Of a stretch of 17,082 nucleotides of DNA, positions 7,191 to 14,489 are shown piece by piece. Each line of letters opens with the position of its first letter. The stretch's first letter is position 1. The notes under the pieces are model-generated. The model was not told where the DNA came from. It saw only the letters and a program-made list of their open reading frames with translations, and ran no database searches. Source of the stretch: Pseudomonadota bacterium (GTDB taxonomy: Bacteria; Pseudomonadota; Alphaproteobacteria; Caulobacterales; Caulobacteraceae). The position numbers were made by a program, and so were the translations under genes. Location of the stretch: contig JAEYQX010000236.1 in assembly GCA_023409795.1 (NCBI GenBank), positions 1-17,082 on the forward strand. The letters are read 5' to 3'.

Positions 7191-8720
7191 ATGGCCTATA
7201 AATCCCTTCGCGATTTCATCGAACAGCTGGAAGCCCAGGGCGAGCTGGTCCGCGTGTCGGAACCCGTCTCGACCGTGCTGGAAATGACCGAGATCCAGAC
7301 CCGTCTGCTGCGTAATGGCGGACCGGCGGTGTTCTTTGAAAAGCCCGTCATGCCCGACGGCTCGGTCAGCCCCATTCCCTGCCTTGTGAACCTGTTCGGC
7401 ACGGTCAAGCGCGTCGCTATGGGCGTGACTCTGGAAAACAAGCAGCGCACCACCACCGGTGAGTTGCGCGAAGTGGGCGAACTGCTGGCCTTCCTCAAGA
7501 ACCCTGTCCCGCCGCGTGGTCTGGGCGAGGCGATGGAAATGCTGCCGCTGGCCAAGACGGTCATGTCCATGCGCCCCAGGACCGTGAAGAAAGCTCCGGT
7601 GCAGGACGTCGTCCTGACGGGCGACGACATCGACCTGACCAAGCTGCCGATCCAGTCGTGCTGGCCGGGCGAGCCCGCGCCGCTGATTACCTGGGGTCTC
7701 GTCGTCACCAAGGGACCGTCCGACGACCGCGAGGACGACTTCAACCTCGGCATCTACCGCATGCAGGTGCTGGGCAAGGACAAGACCATCATGCGCTGGC
7801 TGGCCCACCGTGGCGGTGCCCAGCACTATGCCCGCCACAAGAAGGCCGGCAAGCGCGAGCCCCTGCCCTGCGCCGTGGTCCTCGGGGCCGACCCCGGCAC
7901 CATTCTGGCCGCGGTCACGCCCGTGCCGGAAACCCTGTCGGAATACCAGTTCGCCGGCCTGATGCGCGGCGAGAAGGCCGAGCTGGTGCCGTGCAAGACC
8001 GTGCCGCTGATGGTCCCGGCCCAGGCCGAGATCGTGCTGGAAGGCCACGTCCTGCTGGACGAACATCACCCCGAAGGCCCGTACGGCGACCACACCGGCT
8101 ACTACAACTCGGTCGAGACCTTCCCGGTGTTTCAGGTCACCGCCATCACCATGCGGAAAGACCCCATCTATCTGACCACCTTCACCGGCCGTCCGCCGGA
8201 TGAACCGTCCGTGCTGGGCGAAGCGCTGAACGAGGTCTTCATCCCGCTGCTGCAACAGCAGTTCCCCGAGATCGTGGACTTCTGGCTGCCGCCCGAGGGC
8301 TGCAGCTACCGCATCGCCGTGGTGTCGATGAAGAAGGCCTACCCCGGCCATGCCAAGCGCGTGATGATGGGCTGCTGGTCCTTCCTGCGCCAGTTCATGT
8401 ACACCAAGTGGATCATCGTCGTGGACCACGACGTGAATGCCCGCGACTGGAAGGACGTCATGTGGGCCATCTCCACCAAGATGGATCCCGCCCGCGACAT
8501 CACCGTCATCGAAGGCACCCCGATCGACTATCTGGACTTCGCCTCGCCCGAGAGCGGCCTCGGCTCCAAGATTGGCCTGGATGCCACCGACAAGTGGGAA
8601 CCCGAGACCAAGCGCGAATGGGGCGAGGTCATCCAGATGGACGAGGACGTGGTGAGCCGCGTCAACGACATCTGGGACAGCCTCGGCCTTCCCGGTGACG
8701 GCACGCCCATCTGGAAGTAG
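7191..8720 (+). CDS. ubiD: UbiD-family prenylated-FMN-dependent decarboxylase
   Basis: UbiD removes the carboxyl group from 4-hydroxy-3-polyprenylbenzoate in ubiquinone synthesis, using prenylated FMN made by UbiX. The 509-residue protein matches the family length (E. coli 497). The prFMN/metal region is recognisable: FNLGIYRMQVLGKDKTIMRW (about 184-203), the conserved Glu-rich strand AEIVLEG (279-285) and HHPEGPYGDHTGYY (292-305), and later TGRPPDEPS. The N-terminus (MAYKSLRDFIEQLEAQGEL) is typical of true UbiD. There is no ribosome site; a promoter-like pair just upstream suggests a leaderless message. No other ubi gene is next to it. A related aromatic-acid decarboxylase is possible, but the N-terminus and length favour UbiD itself. 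Confidence 0.92.
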   Translation: MAYKSLRDFIEQLEAQGELVRVSEPVSTVLEMTEIQTRLLRNGGPAVFFEKPVMPDGSVSPIPCLVNLFGTVKRVAMGVTLENKQRTTTGELREVGELLAFLKNPVPPRGLGEAMEMLPLAKTVMSMRPRTVKKAPVQDVVLTGDDIDLTKLPIQSCWPGEPAPLITWGLVVTKGPSDDREDDFNLGIYRMQVLGKDKTIMRWLAHRGGAQHYARHKKAGKREPLPCAVVLGADPGTILAAVTPVPETLSEYQFAGLMRGEKAELVPCKTVPLMVPAQAEIVLEGHVLLDEHHPEGPYGDHTGYYNSVETFPVFQVTAITMRKDPIYLTTFTGRPPDEPSVLGEALNEVFIPLLQQQFPEIVDFWLPPEGCSYRIAVVSMKKAYPGHAKRVMMGCWSFLRQFMYTKWIIVVDHDVNARDWKDVMWAISTKMDPARDITVIEGTPIDYLDFASPESGLGSKIGLDATDKWEPETKREWGEVIQMDEDVVSRVNDIWDSLGLPGDGTPIWK

Positions 8721-8750
8721 GCTTCACGGCGCTGATGCCGGGCTTTTTTC
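8721..8750 (+). terminator. Probable terminator of ubiD
   Basis: Immediately after the ubiD stop, CGGC (8727-8730) and GCCG (8737-8740) form a short stem, flanked by a second GC/GC pairing, and are followed by TTTTTT (8744-8749). The stem is short and interrupted, so strength is uncertain. Confidence 0.45.
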
Positions 8751-8805
8751 TCTGCGCCAAACTGCATAGGGTGCAGCCCAGTTCAGTCGCTTGTGGGAGG
8801 GGCCT

Positions 8806-10629
8806 ATGCGACAGGTCACGCTTGCGGTCATTCTGGCCGCCCTGATGTCGAGTCCAGCCATGTCACAGTCCATCTCCAACACCGCACCCTGGGACCAGGC
8901 CTTCCTGCCCCCCGCGCCGAAATGGGATGGAGCCTCGCGCGCCCTGCTGCGCCCGGCCAGCGACCCGTGGGCCTCCGGCTTCGAGCAGGATCCGGAGCTG
9001 AACTTCAGCCCCGACTATGCCGAGACCCGCGCCTGGTTCGACCGGCTGGATGCGGCCTCCGACCTGATCCGCCTCGAACAGTTCGGCACCTCGCCCGAGG
9101 GCCGTCCCATCTATGCCGTGATCGCCTCAAGGGACGGAGCAGAGCTTGACCCGGCCAAGCCCGTGCTTCTGGCCCAGGCCGGCATCCACCCCGGCGAGAT
9201 CGACGGTAAGGACGCGGGCATGATGCTGCTGCGCGACATCGCCTTCTATGGAAAGGCGGGCCTGCTGGACGGGGCCAACCTGATCCTGATCCCCATCCTC
9301 AGCGTCGACGGGCACGAGCGCGCCGGGGCCTATTCGCGCCCCAACCAGCGCGGGCCGCGCATCCAGGGCTGGCGTCACACCGCGCCCACCCAGAACCTGA
9401 CCCGCGACTTCATGAAGCTGGACCAGGCCGAGATGCAGGCCGTCATGGGCCTGATCCACAAGTACCGGCCCGACCTCTACGTCGACATCCACGTCACCGA
9501 CGGCATTGATTATCAATACGACGTCACCTTCGGCTACAACGGCGAGAACGACGACTGGAGCCGCAGCCCCGCCATCGCCAGATGGCTGGACGATGCCTTC
9601 AAGCCCGATATGTATGCGGCGCTGGAGGCCCAGGGCCATATCCCCGGCGAACTGGTCTTTGCCATTGACGACCGCGACCCGAAGAAGGGCCTCAGCGATG
9701 GTGGCCTGGGCGAGCGCTATTCCAACGGCTGGGGCTCGGCGGCCCACATCCCGACCATCCTGATCGAGAACCATAGCCTGAAGCCGCACGACCAGCGTGT
9801 CCTGGGCACCTATGTCTTCCTGGAGACGGCGCTGAAGCTGCTGGCGGACAAGGGCGACAGCCTGCGCGCCGCCATCACGGCCGACCGGGCCCTGCGCCCT
9901 GCCGAGCTGCCCACCAACTTTATCGGCGAGGAGCAGCCGCGCCGCATCCGCGCCTTCAAGGGCATCCGCTACGAGACCTATCACAGCCCCGCCTCGGGCC
10001 GCGAGGAACTGCGCTGGCTGGGCGAGGCCGATCCCGAGCTGTGGCAGGTGCCCTATTTCGATTCCCGGCCCAGCCTGACACTGCAGCGCCCCACGGCCTA
10101 CTGGATCCCGTCCTATCGCACCGACGTGATCGAGCGCCTGCAGATGCACGGCGTCGAGATGGAGACCTTGAGCGCCCCGCGCACCGTCAGTGTCGAGATG
10201 CTGCGCCTGCTTGATCCCAAGGTCTCGGGCCGCACCAATGAAGGCCACGTGCCGATCACCGTCACCGAGGTGAAGCCGGAGCAGAAGGACTGGACCTTCC
10301 CCGCCGGCTCGGTGCGCGTGCCGACCGACCAGCCGATGGGCGACATCGCCATCCTGCTGCTGGAGCCGCAATCGAACGAGAGCTTCTTTGCCTGGGGCAT
10401 GTTCCCCGAGGTGCTGAACCGCGTCGAATATATCGAGGCTTATGCCATCGCGCCCCTGGCCGAGAAGATGATGGAGGCCGATCCGGCGCTGAAGGCCGAG
10501 TTCGAGGCCAAGCTGGCCGCCGAGCCGGCGTTTGCTGCCGATGGCGATGCCCGCCTGGCCTGGTTCTATGAGCGGACGCCCTTCTATGACCAGCGCTTCC
10601 GTCTCTATCCGGTCGCACGGGAGAAATAG
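8806..10629 (+). CDS. Secreted M14-family zinc carboxypeptidase-like protein
   Basis: The 607-residue protein starts with a Sec signal peptide (MRQVTLAVILAALMSSPAMS), so it works in or beyond the periplasm. The M14 metallopeptidase site is complete: zinc ligands His128 and Glu131 in HPGE, third ligand His229 in VDIHVTDG, substrate-binding NLTRD at about 200, and the catalytic Glu321 in TILIENHSL. After about residue 360 comes a further 240 residues that are not part of the peptidase fold and look like a C-terminal accessory domain, as found in large bacterial M14 proteins. The start at ATG 8806 has GGAGG 5 bases upstream; the TTG at 8791 lies before this site and is rejected. The MAPEG gene begins 3 bases after the stop, so the two are co-transcribed. 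Physiological peptide substrates are unknown. Confidence 0.9.
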   Translation: MRQVTLAVILAALMSSPAMSQSISNTAPWDQAFLPPAPKWDGASRALLRPASDPWASGFEQDPELNFSPDYAETRAWFDRLDAASDLIRLEQFGTSPEGRPIYAVIASRDGAELDPAKPVLLAQAGIHPGEIDGKDAGMMLLRDIAFYGKAGLLDGANLILIPILSVDGHERAGAYSRPNQRGPRIQGWRHTAPTQNLTRDFMKLDQAEMQAVMGLIHKYRPDLYVDIHVTDGIDYQYDVTFGYNGENDDWSRSPAIARWLDDAFKPDMYAALEAQGHIPGELVFAIDDRDPKKGLSDGGLGERYSNGWGSAAHIPTILIENHSLKPHDQRVLGTYVFLETALKLLADKGDSLRAAITADRALRPAELPTNFIGEEQPRRIRAFKGIRYETYHSPASGREELRWLGEADPELWQVPYFDSRPSLTLQRPTAYWIPSYRTDVIERLQMHGVEMETLSAPRTVSVEMLRLLDPKVSGRTNEGHVPITVTEVKPEQKDWTFPAGSVRVPTDQPMGDIAILLLEPQSNESFFAWGMFPEVLNRVEYIEAYAIAPLAEKMMEADPALKAEFEAKLAAEPAFAADGDARLAWFYERTPFYDQRFRLYPVAREK

Positions 10630-10632
10630 GAC

Positions 10633-11028
10633 ATGGTGCCATCCATCCAGGCGGCGACCCTTTGGGGCGGGCTGCTGATCCTGCTGGTTCTGGCGCTTTC
10701 AACCCTTGTGGTGCGTCGTCGCCGCAGGTTCCAGGTGGCCTTTGGCGATGGCGGACACGAGCCGCTGCGTGACGCCATCCGAGCCTTTGGCAATGCCACC
10801 GAATATGTGCCGGTCGGGATCTGCGCCCTGATCCTGCTGGCCTTCCTGGGCGTCCCGCCCTGGCTGATCCATTGCGTCGGCAGTGTCCTGTTCGCCGGCC
10901 GCGTCATCCATGCCCTGGGCATGATCTATCAGCGGGATCCGTCCTTTGGCCGTTCGATCGGCATGATCCTGACCTGGCTGCCCCTGCTGGTGGCCGGCGT
11001 CATCCTGGTGGGCTGGTCGGTGCTCTAG
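10633..11028 (+). CDS. MAPEG-family membrane protein
   Basis: The 131-residue inner-membrane protein has four hydrophobic segments (about 8-27, 57-73, 76-93 and 108-130). It carries the MAPEG family motifs R-A-F-G-N-A-T-E-Y-V-P (Arg50, Asn54, Glu57) after a cytoplasmic basic loop (RRRRRF), and G-R-V-I-H-A-L-G (Arg90, His93). MAPEG proteins in eukaryotes conjugate glutathione or make eicosanoids. Bacterial members such as this one are mostly uncharacterised, possibly glutathione-dependent detoxifying enzymes. The start codon lies 3 bases after the M14 peptidase stop, and the ribosome site (GGGAG) is inside that gene's end, indicating translational coupling or at least one transcript. No functional link between peptidase and MAPEG protein is evident. 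Confidence 0.88.
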   Translation: MVPSIQAATLWGGLLILLVLALSTLVVRRRRRFQVAFGDGGHEPLRDAIRAFGNATEYVPVGICALILLAFLGVPPWLIHCVGSVLFAGRVIHALGMIYQRDPSFGRSIGMILTWLPLLVAGVILVGWSVL

Positions 11029-11039
11029 GGTCCACCCTG

Positions 11040-11068
11040 TTGCGATAACCGGCCAGGTTCGCCATATC
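11040..11068 (+). promoter_or_regulatory. Candidate pmbA promoter, probably leaderless
   Basis: TTGCGA (11040-11045) and CATATC (11063-11068) are 17 bases apart in the 45-base gap after the MAPEG gene. The -10 ends 5 bases before ATG 11074, which puts the start of transcription at the start codon. Only a GGGG run touches the ATG, too close for a Shine-Dalgarno. Confidence 0.4.
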
Positions 11069-11073
11069 GGGGC

Positions 11074-12420
11074 ATGTCCCAGACGACGCCCTCTCCCGAC
11101 ATCCTTTCCGACCTGGTTGCCGCTGCGCTGAAAGCGGGCGCTGATGCGGCCGAGGCCGTGTCGGCCCATCGCGCCTCCCTGTCCGTCGGCGTGCGCAATG
11201 CCGAGCTGGAGGAGGTCGAGCGCGAGGAGGCCCGCGACCTGAGCCTGCGCGTCTTCATCGGCCGTCGCCAGGCCACGGTGTCGGCCTCTGACCTGTCCGA
11301 CGCGACGCGCCAGCGCCTGGTCGAGCGCGCCGTGGCCATGGCCCGGCTGGCTCCCGAAGATCCCTATGCCGCCCTGGCTCCCGAGGACCGCCTGGCCCGC
11401 GCCCCGCATCTGGACCTGGACCTGCATGACCCCACCGAACGCTCGGCCGAGGCGCTGGAAGCAGCGGCCGCCGAGGCCGAGGCAGCGGCCCTGTCGGTCG
11501 AGGGCGTGGCCCGATCCGAAGGCGGCCATGCCTCGTGGTCGGCCAGCGAATGGCGCCTGGTCACCTCGCACGGCTTTGATGGCCACCACCGCGGCACGGC
11601 CTTTTCCGTCGGCGTCGGCGTGATCGCCGAGAAGGACGGAGCCATGGAGCGCGGCGGCGAAAGCCGGGCCACCCGGCACCTGTCAGACCTGCCCGATGCC
11701 CGAGAGATCGGCCTCAAGGCGGGCGAACGCGCCGTGGCCCGCGTCGGCCCGCGCAAGATTGCCTCGACCACCGCGCCGGTCATCTTCGAGAACCGGATCG
11801 CGACCCAGGTCATCTCGCCCCTGCTGGGTGCCATTTCCGGCCCGGCCATCGCCCGTGGCTCCTCCTTCCTCAAGGACCGGCTGGGCCAGCGGGTCCTGCC
11901 CGCCGGGACCGACCTGATCGACGATCCCTTCCGCCCGCGCGGCCTGGGCTCGACCCCCTTTGACGACGAGGGCGTGGCCGTCGAGCGGCGCGAGATCATC
12001 CAGGACGGCATCCTGACCACCTGGCTGCTGAACACCGCCTCGGCCGCCCAACTGGGCCTGCAGACCACCGGCCATGCCTCGCGCGGGCTGGCCGGTCCGT
12101 CGGGCGTCTCGACCCACAACCTGCACCTGGCCCCCGGCACCGTGGACAAGGCCGGCCTGATGGCCCAGGCCGGATCGGGCCTGCTGATCACCTCGATGTT
12201 CGGCCCCTCGCTGAATGGCAATACCGGCGACTGGTCCGCCGGGGTCTCGGGCGTCTGGTTCGAGGATGGCCAGCTGGCCTATCCGGTCAGCGAGGTCACC
12301 GTGGCGGGCAACCTGATCGAGCTCTATGCCCGCATGGTGCGCGGCTCGGACCTGGAGTTCCGCGGCGCGTTCAATGCGCCCTCCCTGTTGTTTGATGCGG
12401 TGGCCATCGCGGGCAAATGA
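11074..12420 (+). CDS. pmbA: TldE/PmbA-type metalloprotease subunit
   Basis: TldD and TldE (PmbA) form a heterodimeric cytoplasmic protease that trims unfolded peptides; in E. coli it matures microcin B17 and affects antitoxin turnover. The 448 residues match E. coli PmbA (450). Recognisable stretches include SVGVRNAELEEVEREEARDL near residues 37-56, the central TTAPVIFENRIA, LLGAISGPAIARGSSF and ERREIIQDGILTTWLLNT. The glycine-rich end NTGDWSAGVSGVWFEDGQ comes before VAGNLIELY. TldE lacks the HExxxH zinc motif, which is in TldD, and none is seen here; tldD is not in the window. Residues 126-147 are unusually Ala/Glu-rich. The gene overlaps the next one by 4 bases (ATGA) and heads the cluster that leads toward DUF4170. 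A promoter-like pair sits directly before the start. Confidence 0.93.
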   Translation: MSQTTPSPDILSDLVAAALKAGADAAEAVSAHRASLSVGVRNAELEEVEREEARDLSLRVFIGRRQATVSASDLSDATRQRLVERAVAMARLAPEDPYAALAPEDRLARAPHLDLDLHDPTERSAEALEAAAAEAEAAALSVEGVARSEGGHASWSASEWRLVTSHGFDGHHRGTAFSVGVGVIAEKDGAMERGGESRATRHLSDLPDAREIGLKAGERAVARVGPRKIASTTAPVIFENRIATQVISPLLGAISGPAIARGSSFLKDRLGQRVLPAGTDLIDDPFRPRGLGSTPFDDEGVAVERREIIQDGILTTWLLNTASAAQLGLQTTGHASRGLAGPSGVSTHNLHLAPGTVDKAGLMAQAGSGLLITSMFGPSLNGNTGDWSAGVSGVWFEDGQLAYPVSEVTVAGNLIELYARMVRGSDLEFRGAFNAPSLLFDAVAIAGK

Positions 12421-13211
12421 TGGACTTCGACGAAGATCTTGAGCTGATCCGCAACGCCGCCCGCGAGGCCGGCCAGCTGGCGCTCGAGTATCGCGAGGCG
12501 GGCCTGAAGGTCTGGTCCAAGGATGGCGGCTCGCCGGTCACCGATGCCGACCTGGCGGTCGATACCCTGCTGAAGGAGCGCCTGCTGTCGGCCCGCCCGG
12601 ACTATGGCTGGCTGTCGGAAGAGACGGCGGATAGCCCCGAGCGCCTATCCAGGAAGCGCATCTTTGTCGTCGACCCCATCGACGGCACTGTCGCCTTCAT
12701 GCGCAACAAGCCGTGGTGGTGCACGCCCATTGCCGTGGTCGAGAACGGCCAGCCGGTCGCGGCCGTCATCTATGCCCCGATGATGGACGAGATGTTCGAG
12801 GCCGCCCTGGGCGGCGGGGCGCGGCTTCAGGGCCGCCGCATCACCGCCTCGGACACCCATGAGCTGGAAGATGCCGAGCTGCTGGCCGATGCGCGCCTGA
12901 TGGAGGGCCGCGAGTGGGCCGAGCCCTGGCCCCAGATGAAGTTTTCCAAACGCAATGCCCTGGCCTATCGCATGGCCCTGGTGGCCGCCGGTGCGTTTGA
13001 TGCTGCCATTGCCATCAACCCCAAATGGGACTGGGATGTCTGTGCCGGAGCCCTGATCGCCCAGGAAGCGGGTGCAAAAGTGAGTGACCACATGGGCAGA
13101 CCGTGGCAATTTAATCGCGCTGACCCGCGACAAACGAGCCTGATCTGTGCTGCTCCTGCGCTTCACCCGTTGATCGTTCGCCGGACAGCGCCTATCCCGC
13201 TCGCCATCTAG
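12417..13211 (+). CDS. Inositol-monophosphatase-family phosphatase (CysQ/SuhB type)
   Basis: The 264-residue cytoplasmic enzyme is a lithium-sensitive, magnesium-dependent phosphatase of the IMPase superfamily (inositol phosphate, 3'-phosphoadenosine 5'-phosphate or related substrates). The metal-binding motifs are intact: Glu69 in LSEET, Asp86 and Asp89 in VVDPIDGTVAF, and Asp207 in WDWDVCAGALIAQEAGA. SPVTDAD (39-45) is the usual N-terminal signature. The substrate is uncertain: the VDPIDGT form is shared by CysQ and SuhB. ATG 12417 overlaps the pmbA stop in ATGATG; a second ATG at 12420 is equally placed. Tight coupling to pmbA and the following DUF4170 gene mirrors the gene order known from other alphaproteobacteria, where the block sits beside lipid A genes. 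Confidence 0.9.
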   Translation: MMDFDEDLELIRNAAREAGQLALEYREAGLKVWSKDGGSPVTDADLAVDTLLKERLLSARPDYGWLSEETADSPERLSRKRIFVVDPIDGTVAFMRNKPWWCTPIAVVENGQPVAAVIYAPMMDEMFEAALGGGARLQGRRITASDTHELEDAELLADARLMEGREWAEPWPQMKFSKRNALAYRMALVAAGAFDAAIAINPKWDWDVCAGALIAQEAGAKVSDHMGRPWQFNRADPRQTSLICAAPALHPLIVRRTAPIPLAI

Positions 13212-13239
13212 TCCCCTCCCTGCAATGGATCCCCTCTCC

Positions 13240-13476
13240 ATGGCTGACGCCCACGACCCCCAACTGCTTCACCTCGTTATCGGCGGCGAAATGCGCCACC
13301 CGGCCGAGCCGGTCTTCCGCGACCTGACCCAGGTCGAGTTCGTCGGAGCCTATGGTTCCTATGACGAAGCCAAGGCCGCCTGGAAGGCCCGCGCCCAGGC
13401 TACCGTCGACAACGCTCACATGCGCTTCTTCATCCTGCACGCCCACAAGCTGATCGACCCGCGCAGCGACGTCTGA
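13240..13476 (+). CDS. DUF4170 domain protein
   Basis: The 78-residue protein is essentially one DUF4170 domain: LLHLVIGGE near the start, then FVGAYGSYDEAKAAWKARAQ, TVDNAHMRFFILHAH and KLIDP. No signal peptide, membrane segment or catalytic motif is visible, and the family has no known function. The start at ATG 13240 (MADAHDPQLLHL) fits the usual short N-terminus and has a weak GGA upstream; the in-frame ATG 13225 would add five residues and has no ribosome site. It begins 28 bases after the IMPase-family gene, so it is probably on the same transcript. Its regular company with an IMPase-family gene and lipid A genes in alphaproteobacteria hints at an envelope-related role (inference). Confidence 0.85.
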   Translation: MADAHDPQLLHLVIGGEMRHPAEPVFRDLTQVEFVGAYGSYDEAKAAWKARAQATVDNAHMRFFILHAHKLIDPRSDV

Positions 13477-13503
13477 TCCGCGGCCAAACGGCCCAGGCCC
13501 TTG

Positions 13504-13540
13504 AACAGGCGGTTGTGCCCTCTGGTGCCAACCGCCTGTT
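13504..13540 (+). terminator. 12-bp perfect stem-loop after DUF4170
   Basis: AACAGGCGGTTG (13504-13515) and CAACCGCCTGTT (13529-13540) pair perfectly around a 13-base loop, whose GCC/GGT could extend the helix. It starts 28 bases after the DUF4170 stop and most simply ends the pmbA transcript. Only three T residues follow, so it may be an incomplete terminator or an RNA-stabilising 3' hairpin. Confidence 0.6.
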
Positions 13541-13582
13541 TGCCTATCTGATACAGGGAAGCTGCATCACCGAGAGGCCCCG

Positions 13583-13798
13583 ATGACCCTGTTTGGCACT
13601 ACCCTGGACGGACAGCAGATCATCAGTCTGGTGTCCCTTCTGCTGGTCCTGGTCTTCTGGATTCTGGTGCTGAAGCGACAGCGCCGGGGCGATCGCGACC
13701 TGGCCGACCGGCTGGCGTCAATACGGCCGCCGACCGAGCCCAAGCCCGGCCCTGAGGAAAAATCGCCGTCCGATCCGCCGCGTGGCCCCTGGGGCTGA
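13583..13798 (+). CDS. Small single-pass membrane protein, hypothetical
   Basis: The 71-residue protein has one clear membrane segment (about 12-30, IISLVSLLLVLVFWILVL). It is followed by the basic stretch KRQRRGDRD, which would hold the C-terminus in the cytoplasm, and a proline/acid/lysine-rich, probably disordered tail (PPTEPKPGPEEK). GAGAGG lies 6 bases before ATG 13583, supporting translation. I do not recognise the family. It lies just after the stem-loop that may end the pmbA operon and meets the antiparallel phosphatase gene tail to tail, with a single base between stop codons. Position between DUF4170 and msbA suggests an envelope setting, but nothing in the sequence gives a function. 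Confidence 0.7.
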   Translation: MTLFGTTLDGQQIISLVSLLLVLVFWILVLKRQRRGDRDLADRLASIRPPTEPKPGPEEKSPSDPPRGPWG

Positions 13799-13799
13799 G

Positions 13800-14465
13800 C
13801 TATTCGCGGCGCAGGATACGGTCGACCATCACCCGGCCCCACCAGGTGCTGCGGAAGCTCTCGCGGATAGCTTTGGGGTCATAGGCGGGGCTGTCGATCC
13901 AGTCGATGAAGCTGACCCCGGTCGGCTCGATGTCGCGGACATAGAGCTCCAGCGTATAGTCCAGAACCCCGGTCAGTCCCTCGCGGCAGTGCAAGGTGCG
14001 CTTGCCCAGCTCGCACAGCGCCACCGAGATCGGCTCGCCCAGGTGGAAGTGCCGGTAGAAGACCGCCATCAACCCGGCCCGGTCCGCCCCCGACTTGCAG
14101 TGGATCAGCACCGGATACTCGATGCTCTCGAACAGTGCCTTGGCCCGGTGGATTCGTTCGGGCTGGGGCGGGTCGCGCGAATCCAGCGGGGCATCGATCA
14201 GCGTCAGGCCCAGCCGTTTGCACGCCTCGACCTCCAGCCAGTAGTAGGCCTCGTTTCTCCGCCCGCGCAGATTGATGACGGTGCGAATGCCCCGGCGCTT
14301 CCAGTAGGCCAACTGGCCCGGCGACGGCTGGTTGGTCCGGACCAGGTCCGGCCCGATCCAGTGCGCATTGGCAAAGGCGGTGCGCAGAAAGGCATGGTCC
14401 TTCACGAAATAGGACCAATAGGCCTTAAACCGGCCAGAAGGCGTTGTCAGATCAAACGACGACAT
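13800..14465 (-). CDS. Protein-tyrosine/dual-specificity-like phosphatase (CtpA-like?)
   Basis: The 221-residue protein carries the cysteine-phosphatase signature HCKSGADRAG, with nucleophile Cys123 and phosphate-binding Arg129 (C-X5-R). A loop APLDSRDPP (92-100) before it supplies the probable general acid Asp95 or Asp98. TNQPSPGQLAYWKRRGIRTVINLRG is the strand-helix start common to bacterial and archaeal dual-specificity-like enzymes. No signal peptide is present. Being divergent from msbA and embedded in a lipid-A-type cluster, it may be the counterpart of Caulobacter CtpA, an essential tyrosine-phosphatase homologue tied to envelope integrity; that orthology is an inference. Substrate could be a phospholipid or lipid A phosphate rather than phosphotyrosine. 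ATG 14465 has no ribosome site; a promoter-like pair immediately before it suggests a leaderless message. Confidence 0.87.
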   Translation of the reverse strand: MSSFDLTTPSGRFKAYWSYFVKDHAFLRTAFANAHWIGPDLVRTNQPSPGQLAYWKRRGIRTVINLRGRRNEAYYWLEVEACKRLGLTLIDAPLDSRDPPQPERIHRAKALFESIEYPVLIHCKSGADRAGLMAVFYRHFHLGEPISVALCELGKRTLHCREGLTGVLDYTLELYVRDIEPTGVSFIDWIDSPAYDPKAIRESFRSTWWGRVMVDRILRRE

Positions 14466-14489
14466 GATTTCGCAGATAGTGCCGAAATC
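14466..14489. promoter_or_regulatory. Inverted repeat in the phosphatase-msbA divergent region
   Basis: GATTTCG (14466-14472) and CGAAATC (14483-14489) are perfect 7-bp complements with a 10-base spacer. One arm touches the phosphatase start codon and the spacer holds its candidate -10. It has the shape of a repressor operator; the regulator is unknown. Confidence 0.4.

Noticed and set aside
6879..8429. A 516-codon open frame antisense to ubiD and the HTH gene
   Set aside because: Its translation is low-complexity (rich in G, H, Q, R, D), matches no family, and has no ribosome site. It is the expected by-product of high third-position GC on the other strand. Similar antisense frames at 3175-4263, 9127-10371, 10699-11679 and 15112-16308 are rejected for the same reason.
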